Under the pieces are notes generated by a model that saw only the letters and a list, made by a program, of their open reading frames with translations, searched no databases and had not been told where the DNA came from. Shown here piece by piece: positions 26,140 to 34,168 of a DNA stretch of 64,000 bases; positions within the stretch are counted from its first letter, which is position 1; every line of letters begins with the position of its first letter. A program made the translations under genes and the position numbers. This stretch comes from Streptomyces sp. HB132 (GTDB lineage: Bacteria > Actinomycetota > Actinomycetes > Streptomycetales > Streptomycetaceae). The stretch covers positions 115,739 to 179,738 of the forward strand of contig NZ_JAFBGA010000013.1 in NCBI RefSeq assembly GCF_016909575.1. Reading direction: 5' to 3'.

Positions 26140-28014
26140 CTATTCACGGTCTTCCGCGGTGGAACGACGACGCATGGCGAACAGCAGCCCGCCACCGGCA
26201 AGGACGACTACGGCGACGCCGACACCGATGAGGACCCCGGTGGAGCCGCCGCCGTCGCCGGACGAGCCGCCCGACGCACCGGCGGCCGGGACAGCCGACC
26301 ACCAGCTCCAGTAACCGTCCTGCCCGTAGATGTTGCCCGCGTCCGAGGGCATGGTCGTGATCGACTCGATCTGGTCGGTTCGGTAGGCCTCGACGGCATT
26401 CGGGTACGCCATGACGTTCATGTATCCCGTGTCGTACAGCCGTGACTCCATCCGCTTCACGAGATCGGCCCGTTTGGCGGGGTCGTATTCGGCCAGCTGC
26501 TTCGCGTAGAGCTCGTCGTACTGCTTGTCGCAGATGAAGTTGTCGGTCGCCGCGGACTCCTTCGCCTTGGCGGGCAGCGCGGCGCAGGTGTGGATCGACA
26601 TCACGAAGTCGGGGTCCGGGTTGACGGACCAGCCGTCGAAGGCGAGGTCGTACTCACCGGCGTACCAGGGGTCCGAGACGTTGTCGCGGCAGTCGACCTT
26701 CAGACCGATGCCGAGGTCGCCCCACCACTCCTGGAGGTACTTGCCGATGGCCTTGTCGTTCGGGTCCGTGGCGTGGCACAGGATGCGGAAGTCGAGCGCC
26801 TTGCCGTCCTTGCCGGTCCGCTTGCCCGCGCTGTTCTTCCTGTAGCCCGCCTGGTCCAGCAGGGCACCTGCCTTCGCCGGGTCGTGGGCGAGCTTCTGCT
26901 CGGCCGTCGGCTTCCAGAAGTACGAGTCGTAGCGCGGCGGGATGTAGCCCTCGCCCTCCATGGCGTAGCCCTGGAAGACCTTGTCGATGATGGTCGTGCG
27001 GTCCACGGCCATGAACAGTGCCCGGCGCACCCTCTGGTCCAGCAGCGCCTCGTGCCCGTCGCCGAACTTCTTGCCGTCCTTGGTCCGGGCCCCGGGGTTG
27101 GCGGCCAGTGCGTAGAAGCGCCGGCCGGGGGCGTCGTTCACCTTGATGTTGTCGGTGGTCTTCAGCGACGCGGCCTGCGCGGGGGTCAGGCTCGGGCTTC
27201 CGGCGACGAAGGAGACTTCACCCTTTCGGAGGGCGGCCACCGCCGCGTCCTGGTCCTTGTAGTAGCGGAAGACGAGCTCGTCGAACTTGGGGGCACCCCG
27301 CCAGAAGTCCTTGTTCGCCTTCAGCTTCACATAACTGTCGACCTTGTAGTCCGTCAGGATGAACGGTCCGTTGCCGACGATCGGGAACTTCGTGTCGTTG
27401 TTGAACTTCGAGAAGTCGCCGACCTTCTCCCAGACGTGCCGGGGGACGATGGGCACGTCGAGCGCCGTCATCGTGGCCTGAGGCTGCTTCAGCTCTATGA
27501 CCAGCTTGTCCGGGCTGGGAGCGGTCACCTTCTTGAAGTTGCCGACGAAGCTGCCGTTGGAGGTGGCCGCACCCTCGTCGGTCATCATCGTGTTGAAGGT
27601 CCACGCCGCGTCCTCGGCGGTGGCCTTCTCGCCGTCCGACCACTTCGAGTCGGACCGGATGGTGTACGTCCACGTCAGCTTGTCCGCCGACGTCTCCCAC
27701 TCGGTGGCGAGCCCGGGGATCGTACGGCTGTCCTTGGCGTCGTAGTTGGTGAGGTAGTCGTACATCAGGCGGTGGATGCTCGTGGACACGAGCCGCTGCG
27801 CGAGGAACGGGCTCAGGGAGTCCACGCTCTGCGCGACCGCGACCGTGAGGGTCGACTTCCCGTCGGCGGCACGGGCTTCCTGCGGGGAGGGGCCGAAGGG
27901 GTTACCGGGGACGACCGAACCGGCTGCCAGCGCCGAGGCGGCGGCTCCGGAGGCGAGGAGGATACGCAGGCGGCCGCGTGGGCGGGAGGAACGTGAGGGG
28001 AATCTTGTGACCAT
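26140..28014 (-). CDS. Peptide-binding protein of the ABC importer, C-terminally membrane-anchored
   Basis: A 624-residue family-5 solute-binding protein. Seen: an N-terminal signal sequence (RLRILLASGAAASALAAG) with no lipobox cysteine, STLTVAVAQSVDSLSPFLA, the family block TWTYTIRSDSKWSDGEKATAEDAAWTF, and a C-terminal Gly/Ser linker followed by a membrane helix (LIGVGVAVVVLAGGGLLFA) and RRR. It therefore seems to be held by the C-terminal helix instead of a lipid. ATG 28014 is preceded by GCGAGG; the frame is open to 28116. It heads the operon. Confidence 0.9.
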   Translation of the reverse strand: MVTRFPSRSSRPRGRLRILLASGAAASALAAGSVVPGNPFGPSPQEARAADGKSTLTVAVAQSVDSLSPFLAQRLVSTSIHRLMYDYLTNYDAKDSRTIPGLATEWETSADKLTWTYTIRSDSKWSDGEKATAEDAAWTFNTMMTDEGAATSNGSFVGNFKKVTAPSPDKLVIELKQPQATMTALDVPIVPRHVWEKVGDFSKFNNDTKFPIVGNGPFILTDYKVDSYVKLKANKDFWRGAPKFDELVFRYYKDQDAAVAALRKGEVSFVAGSPSLTPAQAASLKTTDNIKVNDAPGRRFYALAANPGARTKDGKKFGDGHEALLDQRVRRALFMAVDRTTIIDKVFQGYAMEGEGYIPPRYDSYFWKPTAEQKLAHDPAKAGALLDQAGYRKNSAGKRTGKDGKALDFRILCHATDPNDKAIGKYLQEWWGDLGIGLKVDCRDNVSDPWYAGEYDLAFDGWSVNPDPDFVMSIHTCAALPAKAKESAATDNFICDKQYDELYAKQLAEYDPAKRADLVKRMESRLYDTGYMNVMAYPNAVEAYRTDQIESITTMPSDAGNIYGQDGYWSWWSAVPAAGASGGSSGDGGGSTGVLIGVGVAVVVLAGGGLLFAMRRRSTAEDRE

Positions 28015-28087
28015 GGACGTGGACCTCGCGTCATGACTCGCACGGTGAAGGCGGGCAGTCTCTGGGTTCGTCAGTTGGTGAAGCGAA

Positions 28088-28116
28088 GGTTTATCAGCGG
28101 CGCCGAGTCGCGTCAA
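28088..28116 (-). promoter_or_regulatory. Probable promoter of the peptide importer operon
   Basis: Read on the minus strand, TTGACG (28116-28111) and TAAACC (28093-28088) are separated by 17 bases, close to the HrdB-type consensus. The ATG of the binding-protein gene is about 75 bases downstream. Confidence 0.5.
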
Positions 28117-28152
28117 CGGTCCGCCAAACCGCGTGTGGTCTGCGGGAATGCG

Positions 28153-28190
28153 ATGAGGGCCCGCACCGTGTACACGGTGCGGGCCCTCAT
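28153..28190 (-). terminator. 38-base perfect palindrome after the MinD-like gene
   Basis: Both 19-base arms match exactly, with GTAC at the centre as the likely loop. It begins 21 bases past the stop of the minus-strand gene at 28211, so termination of that transcript before the importer promoter is the likely role. Confidence 0.8.
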
Positions 28191-28210
28191 TGGTTCAGAC
28201 CTCTCCTGCC

Positions 28211-31200
28211 TTACTGCTGAGGCGCCGGCGGCGGCTGCGGAGGGTGCTGCTGCCGGCCCGACGGCGGAACGGGACCCTGCAGTTCGGGCTGTCCCGGCTG
28301 ATGTGCCTGGCCACCGTGTTGCGCGGGCGCCGGAGGCGGTCCAGCGGGGCGCCCGCCGGAGGGCGCCTGGGCGGGCTGCTGCTGCCAGCCGTTGCTCTGC
28401 GCACCAGGGCCCGAGTAGGGCGGGTACGGCTGCTGCGGCGCGGCGGCGGCCTGCTGGGGCGGGGGCTGCCGTCCCCCGTACGGCTGCTGCCCGCCGTAGT
28501 GCTGCTGTCCCCCGTACGGCTGCTGCCCCCCGGGTGCGTACGGCTGCTGGGGCGGATACGGCTGCTGTCCGGGGTGCGGCTGTCCGGGGTACTGCTGCCC
28601 CGGGTACGGCTGACCGGGCTGGGGCTGGGGCGCGTACTGCTGCTGACCGGGCACCTGCTGGCCGGGTGTCTGCTGACCGGGCATCGGCGGGGCGAACTGC
28701 GGCGGCGGGCTGGTGCCGTCCGCCGTCCACAGGCCCTGCTGCTGCTGGGCCCGCTGGAAGTCCTCCGCGACGAGCGCGGAGAGGTTGAAGTAGGCCTCGC
28801 GGGTCTTCGGGCGCATCATGTCGAGATCGACCTCGGCACCTGCCGACAGGTGCTCGTCGAACGGCACGACCACCACGCCGCGGCAGCGGGTCTCGAAGTG
28901 CTGCACGATGTCGTCGACCTTGATCATCTTCCCGGTCTCGCGTACACCGGAGATGACGGTCAGGGAACGCTGCACCAGTTCCGCGTAGCCGTGCGCCGAC
29001 AGCCAGTCCAGCGTGGTGGACGCGCTGGAGGCGCCGTCGACGGACGGCGTCGAGATGATGATCAGCTGGTCGGCGAGGTCCAGCACACCGCGCATCGCGC
29101 TGTAGAGCAGACCGGTGCCCGAGTCGGTGAGGATGATCGGGTACTGCTTGCCCAGCACCTCGATCGCCCGGCGGTAGTCCTCGTCGTTGAAGGCCGTGGA
29201 GACCGCCGGGTCCACGTCGTTGGCGAGGATCTCCAGACCCGAGGGCGCCTGCGAGGTGAAGCGGCGGATGTCCATGTACGAGTTGAGGTACGGGATCGCC
29301 TGGACCAGGTCGCGGATGGTGGCCCCGGTCTCACGGCGCACCCGTCGGCCGAGCGTGCCGGCGTCCGGGTTGGCGTCGATGGCGAGGATCTTGTCCTGCC
29401 GCTCGGTGGCCAGGGTGGAGCCGAGGGCGGTGGTCGTCGTGGTCTTTCCGACGCCGCCCTTGAGGCTGATCACCGCGATCCGGTAGCACGACAGCACCGG
29501 CGTGCGGATCAGGTCCAGCTTGCGCTGCCGCTCGACCTCCTCCTTCTTGCCGCCCAGCTTGAAGCGCGAGGCGGCCGACGGGGTGCGGCTGCTCTTTGCC
29601 TTCTGCTTGCCCCGGACCAGCCGGTCCGACGACAGCTCCACGGCGGCCGTGTAACCGAGCGGGGCGCCCGGCACGGAACGCTCGCGCTGGTCGTGGGTGA
29701 CCGGCGTCGGCCACGCGGAACCGGTGCGCGGATCGATGGGCGGGGCCTGAGGTGCGGGCGGCTGGGCCTGGTAGGCCTCGGGCTGCTGCTGCGGCTGCTG
29801 GGCCGGCAGGTTCGGTGTGGCCTGGGCCGGCTGCTGCGGGACCTGCGGAGGGAGCGGGGCCCCCTGCGCCGGGAACGGGGGCTGCTGCCGCGCCTGCTGA
29901 GCGGGGAAGCCGTAACCACCCTGAGGCTGTGCCGGCGGGGGCAGTTGGGGTGCTCCCTGGGCGGGGAACTGCTGCTGCGGCGCCTGCGGGAATCCGTGAC
30001 CGCCGTGCTGGGGGCCCTGCGGGAAGCCGTAACCGCCCTGTGGGGCAGGCGCGTTGGGCTGAACGGGCTGCTGCGGCATCGGCTGGTGCGGCTGGCCCTG
30101 CGGGAAGCCGCTGCCACTCTGCGGGGCGGGCGGGTTGGGCTGAGCAGCCTGCTGCGGCATCGGCGGGGACGGCTGGGCGGGCGGCGTCGGGCCCTGCGGG
30201 AAGCCGTAACCACCCGGCGCCCCGGCGGCGGGAGGGGGCTGCTGTGCGGGCCACTGGGGCGCGGGCTGCGGTGCGCCCGGCTGCGGCGCGGCAGGCTGGA
30301 AGGCAGGCGGCAGCGGTGGGAGGGCGCTCTGCGGGGGCGGCGCCGGGGTCCACGGAGCCGGTGCGTCCGAGGGGACGGGGCCCGGACTCCCGGGCGCGTC
30401 CGCCGACGGTGCGTCGGCCTGCGGCACGGCCGCGGGCGGTGTGGCGGCGGGCGGGGTGTCCTCGGGCGTCGCGTCCGTCACGGAGGCCACGGGTACGGAC
30501 GTGCCGGTCCGCCCGTCCGGCCCTTCGGCGTCCGTCTCCGGCTCGTCGTCGGCCGCTCGTACGGGGTCTTCCGCCGTGTCCGCCGCAGAGCTCTCCGCAG
30601 CGACCGGCTCCGGGTTGCCGGTCCCGTCGCCCTCCTCGTCAAAGTCGCCGCCGTCGACCGCACCGGCCGGCTCCGCGTCCGTGGCCTCGGTCGGGGCGGC
30701 CTGAGATGTCGGCCCACTCTCGGACCCGGACGCCGTGGGCTCTGCCTCGGCCTCGGCGCCGCCCTTGGCCGCCTCGCGTTCGGCGATCTCCTGCTTCAGC
30801 GCGGCGGGGGAGAAGCGCATGGTCGCGCCGCTCTCGACGTCGCCACCGCCGAACGCGCCGCTCATGGCGTCCGGATCGCCGGAGCCCGTGGCGGGCGATG
30901 CCGGGGGAGCGGGGGTGAAGGACGGCGAGGGCGGCTCGGACGACGCGGCCGAAGACGCTTCGGACGGCGCTGCCGGAACCGGCGGCCAGCCGGGCTCGAA
31001 CCCACCGGAGGCCGGCAGCCCCGGCACGGACATCGGCGCCCCCTGCGGCGGCGGAGGCGCCAGATGCGACCCCGCTCCACCCGACGAGTCACCCGGCGCG
31101 TTCTGCGTGTACCAGGCGGGCGGGGTGTAGTCGATGGTGAACTCACCCGTCATCTCGGCGGGATCCGCGTCGGACGACTCGTCGACGGGCGTGTTCCATC

Positions 31201-31231
31201 CCCCGTTGATCTCGTCCCGATCGCCGTTCAC
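28211..31231 (-). CDS. EspI-like protein: Pro/Gln-rich region plus MinD/ParA-type ATPase, at the edge of the type VII locus
   Basis: A 1006-residue protein. It has an acidic N-terminus, a long Pro/Gln/Gly/Ala-rich region with repeated GGYGFPQG-type units (to about residue 500), then a MinD/ParA ATPase domain with the deviant Walker A LKGGVGKTTTT, the switch-region IDANPDAGTLGR and IISTPSVDGASSASTTLDWL, and a Pro/Gln/Tyr-rich tail (QQPYGGQQ repeats). This is the arrangement of mycobacterial EspI, which regulates ESX-1; a similar role here is inferred. GTG 31231 has a textbook GGAGGC 3 bases upstream. It faces the same way as DUF397-EccE but is 389 bases away. Confidence 0.8.
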   Translation of the reverse strand: MNGDRDEINGGWNTPVDESSDADPAEMTGEFTIDYTPPAWYTQNAPGDSSGGAGSHLAPPPPQGAPMSVPGLPASGGFEPGWPPVPAAPSEASSAASSEPPSPSFTPAPPASPATGSGDPDAMSGAFGGGDVESGATMRFSPAALKQEIAEREAAKGGAEAEAEPTASGSESGPTSQAAPTEATDAEPAGAVDGGDFDEEGDGTGNPEPVAAESSAADTAEDPVRAADDEPETDAEGPDGRTGTSVPVASVTDATPEDTPPAATPPAAVPQADAPSADAPGSPGPVPSDAPAPWTPAPPPQSALPPLPPAFQPAAPQPGAPQPAPQWPAQQPPPAAGAPGGYGFPQGPTPPAQPSPPMPQQAAQPNPPAPQSGSGFPQGQPHQPMPQQPVQPNAPAPQGGYGFPQGPQHGGHGFPQAPQQQFPAQGAPQLPPPAQPQGGYGFPAQQARQQPPFPAQGAPLPPQVPQQPAQATPNLPAQQPQQQPEAYQAQPPAPQAPPIDPRTGSAWPTPVTHDQRERSVPGAPLGYTAAVELSSDRLVRGKQKAKSSRTPSAASRFKLGGKKEEVERQRKLDLIRTPVLSCYRIAVISLKGGVGKTTTTTALGSTLATERQDKILAIDANPDAGTLGRRVRRETGATIRDLVQAIPYLNSYMDIRRFTSQAPSGLEILANDVDPAVSTAFNDEDYRRAIEVLGKQYPIILTDSGTGLLYSAMRGVLDLADQLIIISTPSVDGASSASTTLDWLSAHGYAELVQRSLTVISGVRETGKMIKVDDIVQHFETRCRGVVVVPFDEHLSAGAEVDLDMMRPKTREAYFNLSALVAEDFQRAQQQQGLWTADGTSPPPQFAPPMPGQQTPGQQVPGQQQYAPQPQPGQPYPGQQYPGQPHPGQQPYPPQQPYAPGGQQPYGGQQHYGGQQPYGGRQPPPQQAAAAPQQPYPPYSGPGAQSNGWQQQPAQAPSGGRPAGPPPAPAQHGGQAHQPGQPELQGPVPPSGRQQHPPQPPPAPQQ

Positions 31232-31491
31232 TTTGCCTCCTGGTGTGGTCGAGCACCCTTGTGCCGTGGTGGGTGGGGGCGACCGTTCCGGTAGTCCGGT
31301 CCGCCCGGCTCTCCCCCTTGCGACGCGCAGCGCCTGCCCGCAGGTTCCGTGCCCCCACCCACCCTAATCGCCATGGGCCGCACTGCGGCAGGCCGGATGT
31401 CACAGCGGCAACTGTCCCCCGGATCACACGCGGCCGTCGAGCGGAACGCGTACGGCAGAACGTGAAGGAACGGGCTGTTTGTCGCACTCGG

Positions 31492-31535
31492 GACGGACCG
31501 GTACACACTGCGGGACGCACCGGTACACACTCCGC
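31492..31535. repeat. 22-bp tandem duplication in the intergenic region
   Basis: The 389 bases between 31231 and 31621 hold no gene that I can see. They contain a tandem pair of about 22 bases sharing the exact 13-mer ACCGGTACACACT at 31497-31509 and 31519-31531, and a terminator at 31578. A spacing of two helical turns would suit an operator for the MinD-like gene, but no regulator is known. Confidence 0.5.
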
Positions 31536-31577
31536 GGTGCGTCAGGACGCGGCGGGAACTGACGCAGGACGCAGCAC

Positions 31578-31604
31578 GGGGCGGCCGTCCCGGACGGCCG
31601 CCCC
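31578..31604 (-). terminator. Hairpin terminator after the DUF397 gene
   Basis: Bases 31578-31590 are complementary to 31592-31604 without mismatch. Read on the minus strand it follows the DUF397 stop by 16 bases and closes the eccE unit. Confidence 0.72.
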
Positions 31605-31620
31605 CGCGCCCCGCACGTGC

Positions 31621-31854
31621 CTAGGTGAGGTCGAACTCACCGTCCCGCGCGCCCAGTACGAACGCGCGCCACTCGGCCTCCGTGTAACGCAGCACCGTCT
31701 CCGGGTCGAGCGACGAGCGCATGGCCACCGCGCCCCCGGGGAGGTGGGCGATCTCGACCCGTTCCTCGGCGTTCTCCGTACCGGGTGCGCTCAGCCACTC
31801 CACATCCGAGATGTCGAGAGCGTAGAGCTCGTCCTTTTCCTGCTGGGTGCCCAT
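31621..31854 (-). CDS. DUF397 domain protein
   Basis: A 77-residue acidic protein ending VLRYTEAEWRAFVLGARDGEFDLT, the hallmark of DUF397; the VEIAHLPGGAVAMRSS segment also fits. DUF397 proteins are abundant in Streptomyces, usually next to XRE-type regulators, but no such regulator is adjacent here. It is the last gene of the minus-strand unit with EccE, with 83 bases separating it from the gene upstream. ATG 31854 has AAGGGACG before it. Role in secretion unknown. Confidence 0.85.
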   Translation of the reverse strand: MGTQQEKDELYALDISDVEWLSAPGTENAEERVEIAHLPGGAVAMRSSLDPETVLRYTEAEWRAFVLGARDGEFDLT

Positions 31855-31937
31855 GCGCACGTCCCTTCGGTCGAACCGTGTCCTTCCCGCCATGATCCTC
31901 AAAAGCGGTGCGTCGCGGGGTGCGAACGAGACAGGTT

Positions 31938-32648
31938 TCAGTCCATCCTGCGCGCGCTGCCCAGCAGTCCGGTCTCCACGTCCGTCGCGCTCGTCATCAC
32001 CCAGTGGCGCTCGCGGCCCGACACCCAGAGCGTGACGCCGTCCGCCAGGGTGGGCAACGCCTCGCTCTCGGCCCGTGCGAGACCCAGGATCCGGCCGATC
32101 TGCTCCGCCTCCGCCGGTGAGACCCGCTGGATCCCCACGAGCGTCGCCGCCCGCATCAACCGCGGTGCCACAGGACTCAGATAGGGCAGCAGCGTCAGCA
32201 CCGACTGCCATGGTGAGGACACCACCCGGCCGCGCGGCGGACGCATGCCGCAGTCGCGCACGACCACCACAGGACTGCCCACGGTCGCCCCGGTCGGCGG
32301 CACCCTGCCCACGTCGTGGAGCGAGATGCACTCGAGGCCGGCGCCCGCGGCCTGCGCCAGCGTGGTCCACGCCTGGGTACGGCCCGTCTCGACCGCCACC
32401 CGCGCACCCGTACCCGCCGCGCGCAGCGCCAGCACCTGCGCGGTCCACAGGCCGCCGATCAACAGGACGTCGTACGGCGCAGGCCGGTGGAACCCGATCA
32501 TCTGCGGGCGGCCCTCGGCGTCGTCACCGATGATCACGCCGTCGTCGCCCACCGGCAGCGACAGCGCACCCAGGTGGTCCGCGGCCAGGGTGTGGCCGGC
32601 ATGGCGGGGGCCCAGCAGGCCCCGCCTCGGAGCGATGTGCTTCGTCAC
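31938..32648 (-). CDS. Unknown type VII locus protein, coupled to eccE
   Basis: A 236-residue protein I cannot assign. It starts at a GTG that overlaps the eccE stop (GTGA), so translation is coupled. The sequence has an N-terminal hydrophilic part (GDDGVIIGDDAEGRPQMIGF), then YDVLLIGGLWTAQVLALRAAGTGARVAVETG with the look of an alpha/beta nucleotide- or ligand-binding fold, SPVVVVRDCG, and a C-terminal helical region (SPAEAEQIGRILGLARAESEALP) ending in VTLWVSGRERHWVM. No signal peptide or membrane helix is evident. Its fixed place beside EccE suggests a cytosolic secretion accessory factor. Confidence 0.75.
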   Translation of the reverse strand: MTKHIAPRRGLLGPRHAGHTLAADHLGALSLPVGDDGVIIGDDAEGRPQMIGFHRPAPYDVLLIGGLWTAQVLALRAAGTGARVAVETGRTQAWTTLAQAAGAGLECISLHDVGRVPPTGATVGSPVVVVRDCGMRPPRGRVVSSPWQSVLTLLPYLSPVAPRLMRAATLVGIQRVSPAEAEQIGRILGLARAESEALPTLADGVTLWVSGRERHWVMTSATDVETGLLGSARRMD

Positions 32649-33985
32649 TGCGCGCCTCCCAGCGGGAGCGTGGCGAGGACGCCCGGCAGCTGTTCGCGGT
32701 CCAGCCGCACGAGGCCGACCTCCGCGTGCCGGGCGGCTTGCTCCAATGTCCTTCGTACGCCGACCAGTTCGGTGTCGGAACCGCCGGTGATCCGCACGTG
32801 CCCCCGCACGGACACGTGCCCCTGGTGCGCACCGCGGCGCACCGTCAGGCTGAACGTCGTGGCGTACGCGGGCACCGAGGTCAGCAGCGCGACGAGCCGC
32901 GGGAGCGGCGTCGCCCCACGGCCGAGTTCGGGCCAGCGGTCCACCGCGTACGTGGTGTGCCAGCGGTCGTCGCAGCGCCAGACCCGCGTCGTCTCCGCCG
33001 TCCGCCGCTGCGGCGCTGCGTCCGGACGCCCGGCGCGCGCCGACAGGATGGGGTTCGCGCACGCGGACGTCGCCACGGCGGAGTTCAGCTCCTCCTGGTC
33101 CAGCACCGAGGCCCGGAACCCGGCGCCGGTGATCCGGCTCGCCATGTGGTCCGCGACCCGTACCAGACAGCGCTGCGCACCTCCGACCCCGCCACCGCGG
33201 GCCTCCACGGCCTCCCGGCACAGCTCCGGATCCAGCTTCACCGCCACCCAGGTCATGCGCAGTGCCGGCGCCCCGGTCCGGTCCTGGAGGGGGGCGTACG
33301 ACAGGCGGGCGACCGACCGCTCCGGAAGGTGCGGGGCGGGGGCGGGCCGTACCTGCTGCACGAGCTGAGCGGACTCCAGCACGATGTCGTCCACCGCGAG
33401 CGCCTCGCCCAGAAGGGACAGCGGAAGAGCCCGGACCCCCATCGCCTGACGGAGCGACTCACCGCTCGCCTCGACCCGTACGACCGCGGTCAGGAACGTG
33501 CCGTCCCCGACCATGCCCACCGTGCGACGGGCGCCGTCCACGTAGATGTAGGGGGCGAGCCCAGGCACGTTCTCCGCCACCGGTGCCAGCTGAGGCTCCG
33601 TGTCGGCCGGGGGCGCCGCGGCCGTCCGCCTGCGGCGGCGGAGGGACGACACCGTCGACAGCCAGTCCTGCACGGCCCGGCCCCGGCGGCGTACGACCGC
33701 GAGAACGATCAGCAGACAGGCGATCACGCCGGCGGGGATCATCCACGCACCGCCGAGAGCCGCGCCGACCACGCCGACCGCCAGGGCTGCCTCGACGAGC
33801 ACCATCTGGCGCAGCGCGGGCCCTACACGGCCGGTCCTGGAGATCGAATGGAGCGTGGTCGCCGCGGGGGCGTCCGCCGGCCGGTGGGGAGCTGCGCCGC
33901 CCTGCCCGTTGCTGCGTTGCCGCCGGGAAGATCCGGGTGTTCGTTGGGTGGACCGCCTCGTGCGCTCCCCCGTAGCTGCACCCAT
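32645..33985 (-). CDS. eccE: Type VII secretion protein EccE
   Basis: A 446-residue component of the ESX membrane complex. The basic, disordered N-terminus is followed by two adjacent membrane helices (about residues 60-105, MVLVEAALAVGVVGAALGGAWMIPAG and then CLLIVLAVV) and a large soluble domain beginning VAENVPGLAPYIYVDGARRTVGMVGDG. This layout and its position divergent from eccB fit EccE; the sequence itself is poorly conserved across the family. GAGGGGGC precedes the ATG. It heads a minus-strand unit with the unknown protein and the DUF397 protein. Confidence 0.85.
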   Translation of the reverse strand: MGAATGERTRRSTQRTPGSSRRQRSNGQGGAAPHRPADAPAATTLHSISRTGRVGPALRQMVLVEAALAVGVVGAALGGAWMIPAGVIACLLIVLAVVRRRGRAVQDWLSTVSSLRRRRRTAAAPPADTEPQLAPVAENVPGLAPYIYVDGARRTVGMVGDGTFLTAVVRVEASGESLRQAMGVRALPLSLLGEALAVDDIVLESAQLVQQVRPAPAPHLPERSVARLSYAPLQDRTGAPALRMTWVAVKLDPELCREAVEARGGGVGGAQRCLVRVADHMASRITGAGFRASVLDQEELNSAVATSACANPILSARAGRPDAAPQRRTAETTRVWRCDDRWHTTYAVDRWPELGRGATPLPRLVALLTSVPAYATTFSLTVRRGAHQGHVSVRGHVRITGGSDTELVGVRRTLEQAARHAEVGLVRLDREQLPGVLATLPLGGAQ

Positions 33986-34168
33986 CGCCGCGTTGCCCCC
34001 TCGTGTCCGTATTCACCGTTTTTTGTACGGGCGTTGATCGGGCGATCACCCTACCTGAGCGGTGAGAGCCAAGTGCCAACAGGCATAGTAGGGGTCGCGG
34101 TCGGGGGCAGCGGCCCGCGAGGGGTGTGGGAACCTGGTCGCCCACTGGGGAGAAGGGGCAGCGCGCAC
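33986..34168. promoter_or_regulatory. Divergent intergenic region between eccE and eccB
   Basis: These 183 bases must hold promoters for both secretion units. I see an AT-richer patch near 34018-34030 and ribosome-binding sites at both ends (GGGAGAAGGGG before eccB), but no -10/-35 pair that I would defend. Confidence 0.4.
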
